NCBI RefSeq assembly: GCF_003434305.1
Contig: NZ_QKKX01000009.1
Coordinates: 744,001-808,000, forward strand
From: Micromonospora sp. MW-13
GTDB lineage: Bacteria > Actinomycetota > Actinomycetes > Mycobacteriales > Micromonosporaceae
Length of the DNA stretch: 64,000 nucleotides
Direction: 5' to 3'
The notes below the pieces were generated by a model. That model was not told the origin of the DNA. It ran no database searches and saw only the letters and a program-made list of their open reading frames with translations. Both the position numbers and the translations under genes were made by a program. Positions 1 through 9,255 of the stretch are shown one piece after another. Each line of letters starts with the position of its first letter. The first letter of the stretch is position 1.

Positions 1-191
1 CGCTTGTCCGGCTCGCCGGAGAGCCCGGCGGAGTAGCCGTCCACGGCGACCGCGCCGTCGACGCTGGTCACGAAGTTCACCCGCAGGTGGGGACCGGCGG
101 CCCGGCCGTAGAGGGCGGTCAGCTCCGCGTCGTCCAGCGGTGCCGGGGACGGGGCCGGCCACAGCCGGGAGATCGGGCTACCGGCGCTCAT
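1..191 (-). CDS. pyrimidine reductase family protein (RibD C-terminal/DHFR-like), N-terminal part
   Basis: Only the first 63 residues are inside the window; the gene runs off the left edge. The visible part has NFVTSVDGAVAVDGYSAGLS followed by GEPDKR, the typical N-terminal strand and NADPH-contact loop of the RibD C-terminal/dihydrofolate-reductase-like fold. Actinobacterial members are annotated as pyrimidine reductases and are thought to reduce a riboflavin-pathway-type ribosylamino-pyrimidine; the substrate here is unknown. The ATG overlaps the stop codon of the upstream 39-residue gene (ATGA), so translation is probably coupled and the two form an operon on the minus strand. Confidence 0.8.
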   Translation of the reverse strand, partial: MSAGSPISRLWPAPSPAPLDDAELTALYGRAAGPHLRVNFVTSVDGAVAVDGYSAGLSGEPDK

Positions 192-307
192 TCGCCGGCC
201 GGACCGGTGACCGGAGGGGTGGGCTCGGGGGTGCGGTGCTGGCAGTCGCACCAGTTCCGGCCCGGACAGTCGTCGTGCCGCCGCTCCCGGCAGGCTCGGC
301 AGATCAT
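188..307 (-). CDS. 39-residue cysteine-rich small protein
   Basis: The protein begins MICRACRERRHDDC and has five cysteines in its first 22 residues: CxxC at 3-6, C14, and CDC at 20-22 after a tryptophan. His residues at 11 and 24 suggest a small zinc- or metal-binding knuckle, followed by a Pro/Thr-rich tail. Its stop overlaps the ATG of the reductase downstream (ATGA). The ATG is supported by a TAGGCT -10 box exactly 6 bases upstream on the minus strand (314-319), the leaderless pattern seen at many starts here. Function unknown. Overlap, promoter spacing and clustered cysteines argue that it is real despite its size. Confidence 0.6.
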   Translation of the reverse strand: MICRACRERRHDDCPGRNWCDCQHRTPEPTPPVTGPAGE

Positions 308-443
308 GCCGGCAGCCTATGCCGGGGAGGGACGGGACAGCGCACGGCCCGGCGGATCCTCCAGCTGAAGGTGAGCGGGCCTGCCCGCCGGAGGACGTCG
401 ACGGCCGCCGTGGTGGGAGGTCCGATACACGGCGGTAACGATC

Positions 444-510
444 TGGGAACGCTCCCAAAGGCTTATTGACACCTCCCGGACTCGCCGGCTCTCTCATGGG
501 AGCGCTCCCG
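444..510 (+). promoter_or_regulatory. cellobiose operon promoter with two LacI-type (CebR/CelR) operators
   Basis: TGGGAACGCTCCCA (444-457) and TGGGAGCGCTCCCG (497-510) match the TGGGAGCGCTCCCA palindrome bound by CebR of Streptomyces and CelR of Thermobifida. A TTGACA hexamer (466-471) lies between them; a poor -10 would fall at about 489-497, touching operator 2. Operator centres are 53 bp apart, about five helical turns, so both can lie on one DNA face. The 308-633 gap holds this promoter and a long leader; nothing else was seen in it. Confidence 0.85.
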
Positions 511-633
511 CCCTGTGTCGCGGATCTCTCCCCGAGCACACCGGGCGCCCTCCGCGGGCCCGTCCTCGGCGGCGCGCGACTGCACAGCACCCCACCACAC
601 GACACAGCCTCACCACTGAAAGAGGGGTCTCGG

Positions 634-1947
634 ATGAGCGTCCCAATCCGTCGTCGGCGGCTCGCGGCCATCGCGCTCGCGTCCGTCGCGGTGATCGCCA
701 CCGCCTCCGCCTGCGGCGACGACTCGTCGGAAACGAGCAGCAGCGACGGTCCGGTCACGCTGGTCGTCGACGTCTTCGGCGACCAGGGCTTCGGCTATGA
801 CGAGCTCTACAAGCAGTACGAAGCGGAGCACCCGAACGTCAAGATCCAGGAGCGCGGCAAGGGCCTCGGCCTCGGTGACTACAACACCCGGCTGACCCAG
901 CAGATCACCGCGGGCTCCGGCGCCGGCGACGTGGTGGCGCTCGAAGAGGGCACGATCGTGCAGTTCTACGCCCAGTCCGACAAGTTCGTGAACCTGGCCG
1001 ACCACGGCGCGAACGACCTCAAGGGCAACTTCCTGCCGTGGAAGTGGGAGCAGGGCACCACCCCGGACGGCAAGGTCCTCGGCCTCGGCACCGACGTCGG
1101 CTCGATGGCGCTGTGCTACCGCAGCGACCTGTTCAAGGCCGCCGGCCTGCCGACCGACCGAGAGCAGGTCGCCGCCCTCTGGCCGACCTGGGACGAGTTC
1201 ATCGCCACCGGCCAGAAGTTCGCCGCCGCCGACAAGAAGCACAAGTTCGTCGACTCGGCGACCAACTTCTACAACGTCGTGCTGATGCAGATCGCCGGCT
1301 CCGGCTCCGGCCACACCTACTACGACAAGAGCAACAAGCTGGTCATCGGCGAGAACGCGGACATCAGGACCGCGTACGACCTGACCACCAAGATGATCTC
1401 CGCCGGCCTGTCGAACAACCTCCAGTCGTTCTCGAACGAGTGGAACGCCGGCTTCAAGAACGGCACCTTCGCCACCATCGCCTGCCCCGCCTGGATGACC
1501 GGTGTCATCAAGGGGCAGGCCGGTGACGCGGCGGCCGGCAAGTGGGACGTCGCCAAGGCCCCGGGCAACGGCGGCAACTGGGGCGGCTCCTTCCTGGCCG
1601 TGCCGAAGTCCAGCAAGCACACCAAGGAGGCCGCCGAGCTGGCGAAGTTCCTGAGCAGCGCCAAGGGCCAGACCGAGGCGTTCAAGAAGGTGGGCAACCT
1701 GCCCTCGTCGCCGCAGGCCCTGGCCGACCCGGCCGTGGCCGACTCGACCAACGAGTACTTCAGCAAGGCCCCGGTCGGCAAGATCTTCGCTGCCGGCGCG
1801 ACCGACCTGAAGCCGGTCTACCTCGGCCCGAAGAACAACGCGGTCCGCACGGCCGTGGAGAACACCCTGCGCGCCGTCGAGCAGGGCAAGTCCGCCGCCG
1901 AGCAGTGGCAGTCGGCGTTGAAGAACGGCGCCGCCGCCGGCAAGTGA
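634..1947 (+). CDS. cebE: cello-oligosaccharide ABC transporter substrate-binding lipoprotein
   Basis: A 437-residue extracytoplasmic solute-binding protein, SBP family 1. It starts with an Arg-rich n-region and a hydrophobic segment ending in a lipobox with Cys27 (ASAC), followed by a Ser-rich linker, so it is a membrane-anchored lipoprotein. The mature part has the family 1 pattern of alternating ligand-binding lobes rich in Trp and Tyr (for example NWGGS near 308). ATG 634 was chosen over an upstream in-frame ATG because AAAGAGGGG lies just before it and the signal peptide then begins correctly. The two operators upstream and the beta-glucosidase at the operon end indicate cellobiose or cello-oligosaccharide as ligand; the ligand is inferred from context. 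Confidence 0.9.
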   Translation: MSVPIRRRRLAAIALASVAVIATASACGDDSSETSSSDGPVTLVVDVFGDQGFGYDELYKQYEAEHPNVKIQERGKGLGLGDYNTRLTQQITAGSGAGDVVALEEGTIVQFYAQSDKFVNLADHGANDLKGNFLPWKWEQGTTPDGKVLGLGTDVGSMALCYRSDLFKAAGLPTDREQVAALWPTWDEFIATGQKFAAADKKHKFVDSATNFYNVVLMQIAGSGSGHTYYDKSNKLVIGENADIRTAYDLTTKMISAGLSNNLQSFSNEWNAGFKNGTFATIACPAWMTGVIKGQAGDAAAGKWDVAKAPGNGGNWGGSFLAVPKSSKHTKEAAELAKFLSSAKGQTEAFKKVGNLPSSPQALADPAVADSTNEYFSKAPVGKIFAAGATDLKPVYLGPKNNAVRTAVENTLRAVEQGKSAAEQWQSALKNGAAAGK

Positions 1948-2099
1948 CCGGCCGAACCGACCACGGGTGGCGCCGACAGTGCGACTGTCGGCGCCGCCCG
2001 CGGTGCCCGGTAAGCCCCGGCGCCGCCCGCGCGGCCGGCCGGTAAGCCCCCGGCGCCGCCCGCGCGACGGGTCGCGCCGACCGACGAGAAGGACCGTCG

Positions 2100-3086
2100 A
2101 TGAGCCTGGACCTTGACACCGCAGCGCCCCCCGGCGGGGGCGGTGACCGCGCCCGCCCGGCCCGCGCCGCGCACCGCCGCCCGGCCTCCCTCACCCGGCT
2201 GGACCTGAAGTACTCCCCGTACCTGTACGTCCTGCCGTTCTTCGCGATCTTCGCAGTCTTCAGCGCGTACCCGATCGGCTACACCGTCTGGATCGCGCTC
2301 ACCGACCGGTCGCCGCTGAACGCCACGATCAGCTTCGTCGGCCTGGACAACTTCGTCGAGCTGTTGACCGATGACCCGCAGTTCTGGAACGCGGTGGTCA
2401 ACACGTTCGGCATGTTCGTGCTCTCCACCGTGCCGCAGCTCCTGCTGGCGCTGGTGCTGGCCAACGCGCTGAACCGGAAGCTGCGCGCGCAGACCTTCTT
2501 CCGGATGGCCATCGCGATGCCGATCATCACCTCCACCGCCGTGGTGGCGCTGATCTTCTCGATGATCTACGCGAAGGACTTCGGCCTGGTCAACTGGCTG
2601 CTCGACCTGGTCGGCCTCGGCCCGATCGACTGGCGGGCCAACCGCCTCGCCTCCTGGTTCGCCATCTCGACCATGGTCGACTGGCGCTGGGTCGGCTACA
2701 ACGCCCTGATCTACCTGGCCGCCATGCAGTCGATCAGCAAGGACATGTACGAGGCCGCGGCGCTGGACGGCGCGTCCCGCCGCCGCCAGTTCTGGTCGAT
2801 CACCATCCCGCAGCTCCGCCCGACGATCATCTTCACGCTGATCATCTCGACCATCGGCGGGTTGCAGCTCTTCACCGAGCCGCTGCTGTTCACCAGCGGT
2901 TCCGGGGGCATCTCCGGCGGCTCCGAGGGGCAGTTCCAGACCATCACCATGTACCTGCTCGACGTGATGAACACCCGGTTCCGCTGGGGGTACGCCGGCG
3001 CCGTGGCGCTCGTGCTGTTCCTGCTCATCGCGCTGGTGTCGCTGGTGAACTACCTGCTCGCCCGCCGCATCAGTTCCGACAAGTGA
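2100..3086 (+). CDS. cebF: sugar ABC transporter permease (MalF-type)
   Basis: A 328-residue integral membrane permease of carbohydrate-uptake family 1. After a cytoplasmic Pro/Ala-rich tail of about 35 residues come six predicted membrane segments. The EAA loop that contacts the ATPase reads EAAALDGASRRRQFWSITIP, with the conserved EAA and G. The start has GAGAAGGA upstream. It lies 152 bp after the binding protein and 13 bp before the second permease. No ATPase gene is present, as usual for these systems, which share a general MsiK-type ATPase encoded elsewhere. Confidence 0.92.
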   Translation: MSLDLDTAAPPGGGGDRARPARAAHRRPASLTRLDLKYSPYLYVLPFFAIFAVFSAYPIGYTVWIALTDRSPLNATISFVGLDNFVELLTDDPQFWNAVVNTFGMFVLSTVPQLLLALVLANALNRKLRAQTFFRMAIAMPIITSTAVVALIFSMIYAKDFGLVNWLLDLVGLGPIDWRANRLASWFAISTMVDWRWVGYNALIYLAAMQSISKDMYEAAALDGASRRRQFWSITIPQLRPTIIFTLIISTIGGLQLFTEPLLFTSGSGGISGGSEGQFQTITMYLLDVMNTRFRWGYAGAVALVLFLLIALVSLVNYLLARRISSDK

Positions 3087-3099
3087 GGGTTGCGCCCAG

Positions 3100-3999
3100 A
3101 TGACGACCACGACGCTCCGCCCACCCGTACGCCCGGCCGCGAAGGCGCCGCGCGACGCCCACCAGGCCGACCGGCTCTGGAAGGCCACCCCGCTGACCTG
3201 GTTCGGGCTGGTCCTCGGCGTGATCCTCTCCCTATTCCCGTTCTACTGGATGATCGTCATCGCGTCCCGCACGAACGACGCCGCCAACTCCTGGCCGCCA
3301 CCGTTCCTGCCCGGCGGCAAGCTCGGCGAGAACATCCAGCGGGTGCTGGAGAACGGCGACGCCAACATCGTCAAGGGGCTGATGAACTCGTTCCTGGTCT
3401 CCGGGACGATCACCATCGCCACGGTCTTCTTCGGCTCCCTGGCCGGGTTCGCGTTCGCCAAGCTGCGCTTCCGCGGCAAGAACGCGATGCTGCTGGTCAT
3501 CCTCGCCTCGATGATGGTGCCGATCCAGCTCGGCGTGCTGCCGCTGTACATCCTGATGGCCGAGCTCGACTGGCTGAACACCATGCCGTCGGTCACCGTG
3601 CCGTTCCTCATCGGCGGCTTCGGCATCTTCATGATGCGCCAGTACGCCGAGCAGGCCGTCCCCAACGAGCTGATCGAGGCGGCCCGGGTGGACGGCTGCT
3701 CCACCTGGCGCGTCTACTGGCACGTCGTCGTCCCCGCGCTGCGGCCGGCGGCGGCGGTGCTCGGCCTGCTCACCTTCATGGAGCAGTGGAACCAGTTCTT
3801 CTGGCCGTTCGTGGTGCTCGCCGACCCGGCCAACCCGACCGTGCAGATCTCGCTGCGCAGCCTCAACACGGCGTACTTCGCCGACAACTCGCAGATCTTC
3901 GCGGGCACGTTGATCGCCACGCTTCCGCTGTTCATCGTGTTCGTCCTGTTCGGCCGCCAGATCATCGGCGGGATCATGGAAGGTGCCGTCAAGTCGTGA
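3100..3999 (+). CDS. cebG: sugar ABC transporter permease (MalG-type)
   Basis: A 299-residue partner permease with six predicted membrane helices. The EAA motif [20 protein letters not shown] is near residue 192 and lies in the cytoplasmic loop that docks on the ATPase. It follows the first permease by 13 bp. Its stop overlaps the GTG start of the beta-glucosidase by four bases (GTGA), so uptake and hydrolysis genes are translationally coupled. Substrate specificity is inferred from the operators and the neighbouring GH1 enzyme. Confidence 0.92.
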   Translation: MTTTTLRPPVRPAAKAPRDAHQADRLWKATPLTWFGLVLGVILSLFPFYWMIVIASRTNDAANSWPPPFLPGGKLGENIQRVLENGDANIVKGLMNSFLVSGTITIATVFFGSLAGFAFAKLRFRGKNAMLLVILASMMVPIQLGVLPLYILMAELDWLNTMPSVTVPFLIGGFGIFMMRQYAEQAVPNELIEAARVDGCSTWRVYWHVVVPALRPAAAVLGLLTFMEQWNQFFWPFVVLADPANPTVQISLRSLNTAYFADNSQIFAGTLIATLPLFIVFVLFGRQIIGGIMEGAVKS

Positions 4000-5429
4000 C
4001 CGAGCCGACCCGCCCGCCTGCCGTCGGCGTCCTCGACCAGGGCCCCGCGCGGCCCTTCCCGCCCGGCTTCCTTTGGGGGGCCGCCACCGCCGCGTACCAG
4101 ATCGAGGGGGCCGCCGCCGAGGGCGGACGCGCCCCGTCGATCTGGGACACCTTCAGCCACACCCAGGGGCGGACCATCGCCGGGCACACCGGCGACGTGG
4201 CCTGCGACCACTACCACCGGATGCCCGACGACGTGCGACTGATGGCCGACCTCGGCCTGAGGTCGTACCGGTTCTCGGTGTCCTGGCCCCGGGTGCAGCC
4301 GGGCGGCTCGGGGGCGGCCAACCCCGAGGGGCTGGACTTCTACCGGCGGCTGGTCGACGAGCTGCTGGGCCACGGCATCGAGCCCTGGCTGACCCTCTAC
4401 CACTGGGACCTGCCCCAGCCGCTGGAGGACGCCGGCGGCTGGCCGGCCCGGGACACCGCGGCCCGGTTCGCCGACTACGCGCGGCTCGTCGCGGACGCGC
4501 TCGGCGACCGGGTGCGCTACTGGACCACGCTCAACGAGCCGTGGTGCTCGGCGTTCCTCGGGTACGGCTCGGGCGCGCACGCGCCCGGGCGCACCGACGG
4601 GGCGGACGCGGTCCGGGCCGGGCACCACCTGATGCTCGGGCACGGGCTGGCCGTCCGGGCGCTGCGGGCGGCCCGCCCCGACGCCCAGCTCGGCATCACG
4701 GTGAACCTCTACCCGGTCGACCCCGCCAGCGAGGCGCCCGCCGACGTGGACGCGGCCCGGCGGATCGACGGGTTGGCCAACCGGTTCTTCCTCGACCCGG
4801 TGCTGCGCGGGTCGTACCCGGACGACCTCCGGGGGGACCTGGCGCCGGTCACCGACTTCGGGCACGTGCGCGACGGCGACCTGGAGATCATCTCGACCCC
4901 GCTCGACCTGGTCGGGATCAACTACTACAGCCGGCACGTGGTGGCCGCCCCGGTCGAGGGGGAGCAGCCGCAGGACTACTGGCGGGCGTCGACCTGCTGG
5001 CCGGGCAGCGAGGACGTCCGGTTCGTCACCCGGGGGATCCCGGTGACCGACATGGACTGGGAGATCGACGCCCCCGGGCTGGTCGAGACCCTGGAGCGGG
5101 TGCACCGCGAGTACACCGACCTGCCGCTCTACGTGACCGAGAACGGTTCGGCGTTCGTCGACGCGGTGGTCGACGGTCAGGTGGACGACGTCGACCGGTT
5201 GGCCTACTTCGACTCCCACCTGCGGGCGGCCCACGCCGCGATCGATTCCGGGGTGCCCCTACGGGGCTACTTCGCCTGGTCGCTGTTGGATAATTTCGAG
5301 TGGGCCTGGGGGTACACCAAGCGCTTCGGCATGGTGTACGTGGACTACGACAGCCAGGCCCGCATCCCCAAGTCCAGCGCCAGGTGGTACGCCGAGGTGA
5401 TCCGACGCAACGGTCTGGCCGCACAATAG
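3996..5429 (+). CDS. bglC: GH1 family beta-glucosidase
   Basis: A 477-residue cytoplasmic glycoside hydrolase family 1 enzyme expected to split imported cellobiose to glucose. Seen: the N-terminal [15 protein letters not shown] signature, the acid/base motif TTLNEPW, and the nucleophile motif YVTENG near residue 380. Length fits the family (about 450-480). No signal peptide, consistent with intracellular action. The GTG start overlaps the preceding permease stop; starts further upstream would lie inside that gene. It is the fourth gene of the operon, with the regulator 84 bp downstream. Confidence 0.93.
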   Translation: MTEPTRPPAVGVLDQGPARPFPPGFLWGAATAAYQIEGAAAEGGRAPSIWDTFSHTQGRTIAGHTGDVACDHYHRMPDDVRLMADLGLRSYRFSVSWPRVQPGGSGAANPEGLDFYRRLVDELLGHGIEPWLTLYHWDLPQPLEDAGGWPARDTAARFADYARLVADALGDRVRYWTTLNEPWCSAFLGYGSGAHAPGRTDGADAVRAGHHLMLGHGLAVRALRAARPDAQLGITVNLYPVDPASEAPADVDAARRIDGLANRFFLDPVLRGSYPDDLRGDLAPVTDFGHVRDGDLEIISTPLDLVGINYYSRHVVAAPVEGEQPQDYWRASTCWPGSEDVRFVTRGIPVTDMDWEIDAPGLVETLERVHREYTDLPLYVTENGSAFVDAVVDGQVDDVDRLAYFDSHLRAAHAAIDSGVPLRGYFAWSLLDNFEWAWGYTKRFGMVYVDYDSQARIPKSSARWYAEVIRRNGLAAQ

Positions 5430-5513
5430 GCGGGGCCAGCCAGTGACGGGCGGACCCGGCGTTCACCCCCGACGCGGGGGCGCGCCGGGCCGCCCGATGT
5501 CGGAGGAGCAGAC

Positions 5514-6560
5514 ATGACAACGCAGCGCACGCGGTCGCTCGGGCGTCCGACCCTGGACGCGGTCGCCGCCCGCGCCGGCGTCGGGCGTGGCACGGTCTCC
5601 CGGGTGGTGAACGGCTCGCCCCAGGTGAGCCCCGAGGCGCGGGCCGCGGTGCAGCAGGCCATCGCGGAACTGGGGTACGTGCCGAACCGGGCGGCCCGGG
5701 CGCTGGTCACGCAGCGGACCGACTCGGTGGCGCTGGTCGTCTCCGAGTCCGGGGACCGGGTCTTCACCGAGCCCTTCTTCGCCGGAATCGTCCGGGGGGT
5801 CAGCTCCGGGCTGCTGGAGACGCCCCTACAGCTCTGGCTGGCGATGGTGCAGTCCCCGATCGAGCGGGAGCGGGTCGAGCACCACCTGACCAACCAGCAC
5901 GTCGACGGCGTGCTGCTGCTCTCCCTGCACGACGCCGACCCGCTGCCCACCCTGCTGGAGGAGCGCGGCCTGCCGACCGTGCTCGGCGGCCGGCCGGCCC
6001 GGATGCTGCAACCGGGCGCGCAGCCGGCGCACTACGTCGACGTGGACAACGTCGGCGGCGCCCGGCATGCGGTGGAGTACCTCTTCGACCGTGGGCGGCG
6101 GCGGGTCGCCACCATCGCCGGCACCCAGGACATGGGCGCCGGCCTGGCCCGGTTGACCGGCTACCGGGAGGCGGTCCAGGCCACCGGGGCCGGGCTCAAC
6201 CCCGACCTGATCTCGTACGGCGACTTCAGCGAGGGCAGCGGGGCGGCCTGCATGCGCCGGCTGCTGGAGGTCTGCCCGGACCTCGACGCGGTCTTCGTCG
6301 CCTCCGACCTGATGGCCTTCGGCGCGCTGCGGACGCTGCGGGCGGCCGGGCGGCGGGTGCCGGAGGACGTGGCGGTCGTCGGCTTCGACGACGCGCCGGT
6401 GGCCCGGCAGGCCGACCCGCCGCTGACCACGGTCTTCCAGCCGGTCGAGGAGATGGGCCGGCAGATGGCCCACCTGCTGGTCGCCCGCATCCGGGGCGAG
6501 GATCTCCAGGCCAACCACATCCTCCTCGACACCCACATGGTCCGCCGCGCCTCGGCCTGA
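5514..6560 (+). CDS. cebR: LacI family transcriptional regulator (CebR/CelR-like)
   Basis: A 348-residue regulator with an N-terminal LacI helix-turn-helix (LDAVAARAGVGRGTVSRVVN, residues about 11-30), the hinge-helix region near residue 55 and a periplasmic-binding-protein-like effector domain. The start has GGAGGAG at good spacing. It most likely represses the upstream operon through the two TGGGAGCGCTCCCA-type sites, with cellobiose as probable inducer, as known for CebR and CelR. The gene sits at the 3-prime end of the operon rather than before it as in Streptomyces; no obvious operator lies in its own 84 bp upstream gap. Confidence 0.88.
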   Translation: MTTQRTRSLGRPTLDAVAARAGVGRGTVSRVVNGSPQVSPEARAAVQQAIAELGYVPNRAARALVTQRTDSVALVVSESGDRVFTEPFFAGIVRGVSSGLLETPLQLWLAMVQSPIERERVEHHLTNQHVDGVLLLSLHDADPLPTLLEERGLPTVLGGRPARMLQPGAQPAHYVDVDNVGGARHAVEYLFDRGRRRVATIAGTQDMGAGLARLTGYREAVQATGAGLNPDLISYGDFSEGSGAACMRRLLEVCPDLDAVFVASDLMAFGALRTLRAAGRRVPEDVAVVGFDDAPVARQADPPLTTVFQPVEEMGRQMAHLLVARIRGEDLQANHILLDTHMVRRASA

Positions 6561-6617
6561 CCGACCCCTGCCCCGCCACCCCCCCTCGCCACCCCTCGCC
6601 ACCCCCTCTCGCCACCT

Positions 6618-6704
6618 CTCGGCGTCGATCATGGAGCGATGGTGCCCGGTGTGCCCCGTCATGCCCCTTTCGTGGGGCGCCACAAGTCCATGATCGATGC
6701 CGAG
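6618..6704. terminator. long inverted repeat between convergent genes
   Basis: Arms CTCGGCGTCGATCATGGA (6618-6635) and TCCATGATCGATGCCGAG (6687-6704) are complementary over 18 positions with one G-T wobble. A smaller GCCCC...GGGGC hairpin lies inside. It sits between the ends of the LacI gene and the acyl-CoA dehydrogenase, so a bidirectional terminator is likely. The GATCATGGA/TCCATGATC core looks like an extragenic repeat family. Confidence 0.6.
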
Positions 6705-6734
6705 GGGTGGAGGAGGGGGAGGGGGAGGGGGGGT

Positions 6735-7946
6735 TCAGGGCCAGCGGCGGAGTTCGCGTTTGGCCAGGGAGGAGCGGTGGACCTCGTCGGGGCCGTCGGC
6801 CAGCCGCAGGGTGCGGGCCTGGGCCCAGAGGGCGGCGAGCGGGGTGTCCTGGCTGACGCCCGCGCCGCCGTACCCCTGGATGGCCTTGTCGATCACCCAC
6901 TCCGCCATCGCCGGGGTGACGATCTTGATGGCCTGGATCTCGGTGTGCGCGCCCCTGTTGCCGACGGTGTCCATCAGCCAGGCGGTCTTGAACACCAGCA
7001 GCCGGGCCTGCTCGATGCGGACCCGCGACTCGGCGATCCACTCCCGGACCACGCCCTGCTCGGCCAGCGGCCGGCCGAACGCGATCCGCTGGTTGGCCCG
7101 GCGGCACAGCAGCTCCAGGGCCCGTTCGGCCATCCCGATCAGCCGCATGCAGTGGTGGATTCGCCCCGGGCCGAGCCGGGCCTGGGCGATGGCGAAGCCG
7201 GCGCCCTCGGCCCCGACCAGGTTCTCCGCCGGCACCCGGACGCCGGTGAAGTCGATCTCCGCGTGCCCGCCGTGCGACGCGTCGCTGTAGCCGAACACCG
7301 TCATCCCGCGCCGCACGGTCACCCCCGGGGTGTCCCGGGGCACCAGGATCATGCTCTGCTGGCGGTGCCGGTCGGCGTCGGGGTCGGTCTTGCCCATCAC
7401 GACGAAGATCTCGCAGCGCGGGTCCATCGCTCCGGACGACCACCACTTGCGGCCGTCGACCACGTACTCTGCGCCGTCGCGGGTGATCCGGGTGGCGATG
7501 TTGGTGGCGTCGGAGGAGGCCACCTCCGGCTCGGTCATGCAGAACGCCGAGCGGATCTCGCCGTCGAGCAGCGGCTTCAGCCAGCGCGCCCGCTGCGCCT
7601 CGGAGCCGAACTCCGCCAGCAGTTCCATGTTGCCGGTGTCCGGGGCGGCGCAGTTGACCGCCTCCGGGGCCAGGTGCGGGCTGCGCCCGGTCAGCTCCGC
7701 CAGCGGCGCGTACTGGAGGTTGGTCAGCCCGGCGCCGTAGCGGGGGTCCGGGAGGAAGAGGTTCCACAGGTCGCGTCGGCGTGCCTCGGCCTTCAGCTCC
7801 GCCAGCACGGGCGACCGCGACCACGGGTCGCCGGCCGCCGCGACCTGCGCGGCGTGCACCGCCTCGGCCGGATACACGCACTCGTCGAGGAACGCGGTCA
7901 GCCGCGCGCGCAGCTTCTCGGTGCGGGCGTCGAACTGGAAGTCCAT
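6735..7946 (-). CDS. acyl-CoA dehydrogenase family protein
   Basis: A 403-residue flavoprotein of the acyl-CoA dehydrogenase superfamily. The FAD/substrate motif [15 protein letters not shown] lies near residues 140-154, the middle beta domain follows, and the C-terminal helical domain ends with [16 protein letters not shown]. The sequence resembles the FadE/ACAD10-11 type in which the dehydrogenase is paired with an APH-like kinase, which is exactly its neighbour. ATG 7946 overlaps the TGA of the upstream kinase gene (TGATG), so they are coupled. The presumed role is oxidation of an acyl-CoA, perhaps hydroxylated or branched; the substrate is unknown. Confidence 0.9.
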   Translation of the reverse strand: MDFQFDARTEKLRARLTAFLDECVYPAEAVHAAQVAAAGDPWSRSPVLAELKAEARRRDLWNLFLPDPRYGAGLTNLQYAPLAELTGRSPHLAPEAVNCAAPDTGNMELLAEFGSEAQRARWLKPLLDGEIRSAFCMTEPEVASSDATNIATRITRDGAEYVVDGRKWWSSGAMDPRCEIFVVMGKTDPDADRHRQQSMILVPRDTPGVTVRRGMTVFGYSDASHGGHAEIDFTGVRVPAENLVGAEGAGFAIAQARLGPGRIHHCMRLIGMAERALELLCRRANQRIAFGRPLAEQGVVREWIAESRVRIEQARLLVFKTAWLMDTVGNRGAHTEIQAIKIVTPAMAEWVIDKAIQGYGGAGVSQDTPLAALWAQARTLRLADGPDEVHRSSLAKRELRRWP

Positions 7947-9106
7947 CAATTCTCCCTGACTGCGCGCAGCCCGTGCTCGACCAGCGGCGCCACCAGCTCG
8001 CCGATCCGGTCGAAGCCCCCGCCGAGCGTCTGCCCGAGGGTGTGCCGGTAGTGGATACCCTCGCAGATCACCGCGAGCTTGAAACAGCCCAGGGCGACGT
8101 GCCAGTGCAGCGGGCCGACGTCGACGTCGCTGCGGCCGGCGTACCGGTCGATCAGCTCGGCCCCCGAGGGGAAGCCGGCGCGCGGGCCGAGCCCGTCGGC
8201 GACCGGATTGTCGACGGCCGCGTCGCTGTCGCCGAGCACGGTCCAGTACGTCAGCAGGAGCCCGAGGTCGGCCAGCGGGTCGCCGAGGGTGGCCATCTCC
8301 CAGTCCAGCACGGCCCGCACCGACACCGGGCCGGGGTGCGGGCCGGCCGGTCCCGCGGCGTCGGGGGTGCCGGTCGCGGCTGCGGCGGAGTGCGTGCCGG
8401 CCCCGGTCGGGCCGGCCGCGACGGTGGCGAGCAGATTGTCCAGCCGGTAGTCGCCGTGCACGATCCGGCCCGCGTTCGCGCCCTCGGGGACGGAGCGAGC
8501 GAGCGCGTCGCGCAGCTCGTCGACGCCCGGCAGCGGACGGCTGCGGGACTGGTCGAGCTGGCCGGCCCAGCGCCGGACCTGCCGACCCAGGAAGCCCTCG
8601 GGGCGGCCGAAGTCGGCCAGCCCGACCGCGGCGGGCTCGACCGCGTGCAGGGCGGCCAGGGTGTCCATCATCGCCGTCGCCAGGTCGCGCCGCTGGCCGT
8701 CGGTCAGCGGGTCGGTCTGCGACCGGCTGCGGAACACCTCGCCGTCGACCTTCTCCATCAGGTAGAAGGGCGCGCCGATCACGTCGGTGTCGGGGCAGAA
8801 CAGCAGCGCCTCGGGGACCGGCACGGCGGTCGGGGCCAGCGCGGAGATGATCCGGTGCTCCCGGGCCATGTCGTGCGCGGTGGCCAGCACGTGCCCGAGC
8901 GGGGGCCGGCGCAGCACCACCTCGTGCCCGCCGGAGCGGAGCAGATAGGTCAGGTTGGACTTGCCGCCGGCGATCAGCCGGGCCCGCAACGGCGCGGCGG
9001 CCAGCTCGGGGCGCCGCGCGGCCAGGTAACCGGCGAGCCGGTCGAGGTCCAGCCCTCTCGGGGCACCGGCAGCGCTGCCCGCGTCGGCGACGGCCGGATC
9101 GGTCAT
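7946..9106 (-). CDS. phosphotransferase family protein (APH/ACAD10-11 kinase-like)
   Basis: A 386-residue aminoglycoside-phosphotransferase-fold protein. Seen: [15 protein letters not shown] (nucleotide-binding strand and Lys/Arg region), the catalytic loop [12 protein letters not shown], and [18 protein letters not shown] with the metal-binding Asp. In ACAD10/ACAD11 systems the kinase domain phosphorylates 4-hydroxyacyl-CoAs before dehydrogenase-type processing; the pairing here suggests the same chemistry (inference). The ATG was chosen because a TTGACA-17-TCAACT promoter ends 6 bases before it, predicting a leaderless transcript; a GTG 15 bases upstream is the alternative. A Gly/Ala/Thr-rich insertion lies before the DWE motif. 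Confidence 0.88.
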   Translation of the reverse strand: MTDPAVADAGSAAGAPRGLDLDRLAGYLAARRPELAAAPLRARLIAGGKSNLTYLLRSGGHEVVLRRPPLGHVLATAHDMAREHRIISALAPTAVPVPEALLFCPDTDVIGAPFYLMEKVDGEVFRSRSQTDPLTDGQRRDLATAMMDTLAALHAVEPAAVGLADFGRPEGFLGRQVRRWAGQLDQSRSRPLPGVDELRDALARSVPEGANAGRIVHGDYRLDNLLATVAAGPTGAGTHSAAAATGTPDAAGPAGPHPGPVSVRAVLDWEMATLGDPLADLGLLLTYWTVLGDSDAAVDNPVADGLGPRAGFPSGAELIDRYAGRSDVDVGPLHWHVALGCFKLAVICEGIHYRHTLGQTLGGGFDRIGELVAPLVEHGLRAVREN

Positions 9107-9112
9107 CCGAAT

Positions 9113-9141
9113 AGTTGATGGCACCTCAGCCTTCTTGTCAA
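9113..9141 (-). promoter_or_regulatory. leaderless promoter of the phosphotransferase/acyl-CoA dehydrogenase operon
   Basis: On the minus strand TTGACA (9136-9141) is followed by a 17-base spacer, TCAACT (9113-9118), six bases, and the ATG at 9106. The perfect -35 and the spacing place the transcription start on the start codon. Confidence 0.6.
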
Positions 9142-9255
9142 GGCGGGATTTTCCCCGGGGACATGCCACGGCAACAGGGGCGAAATGGTCAACCGGCAGG
9201 CTGGGCCCCAGCCTGCCGGCCGCCCCGTGCCGGCCCGCCGAGCGGAGGGACGACC

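Noticed and set aside
3090..3995. An upstream in-frame extension of the beta-glucosidase.
   Set aside because: It lies wholly inside the permease gene in another frame and has no membrane or GH1 features; the GTG overlapping the permease stop is the natural start.
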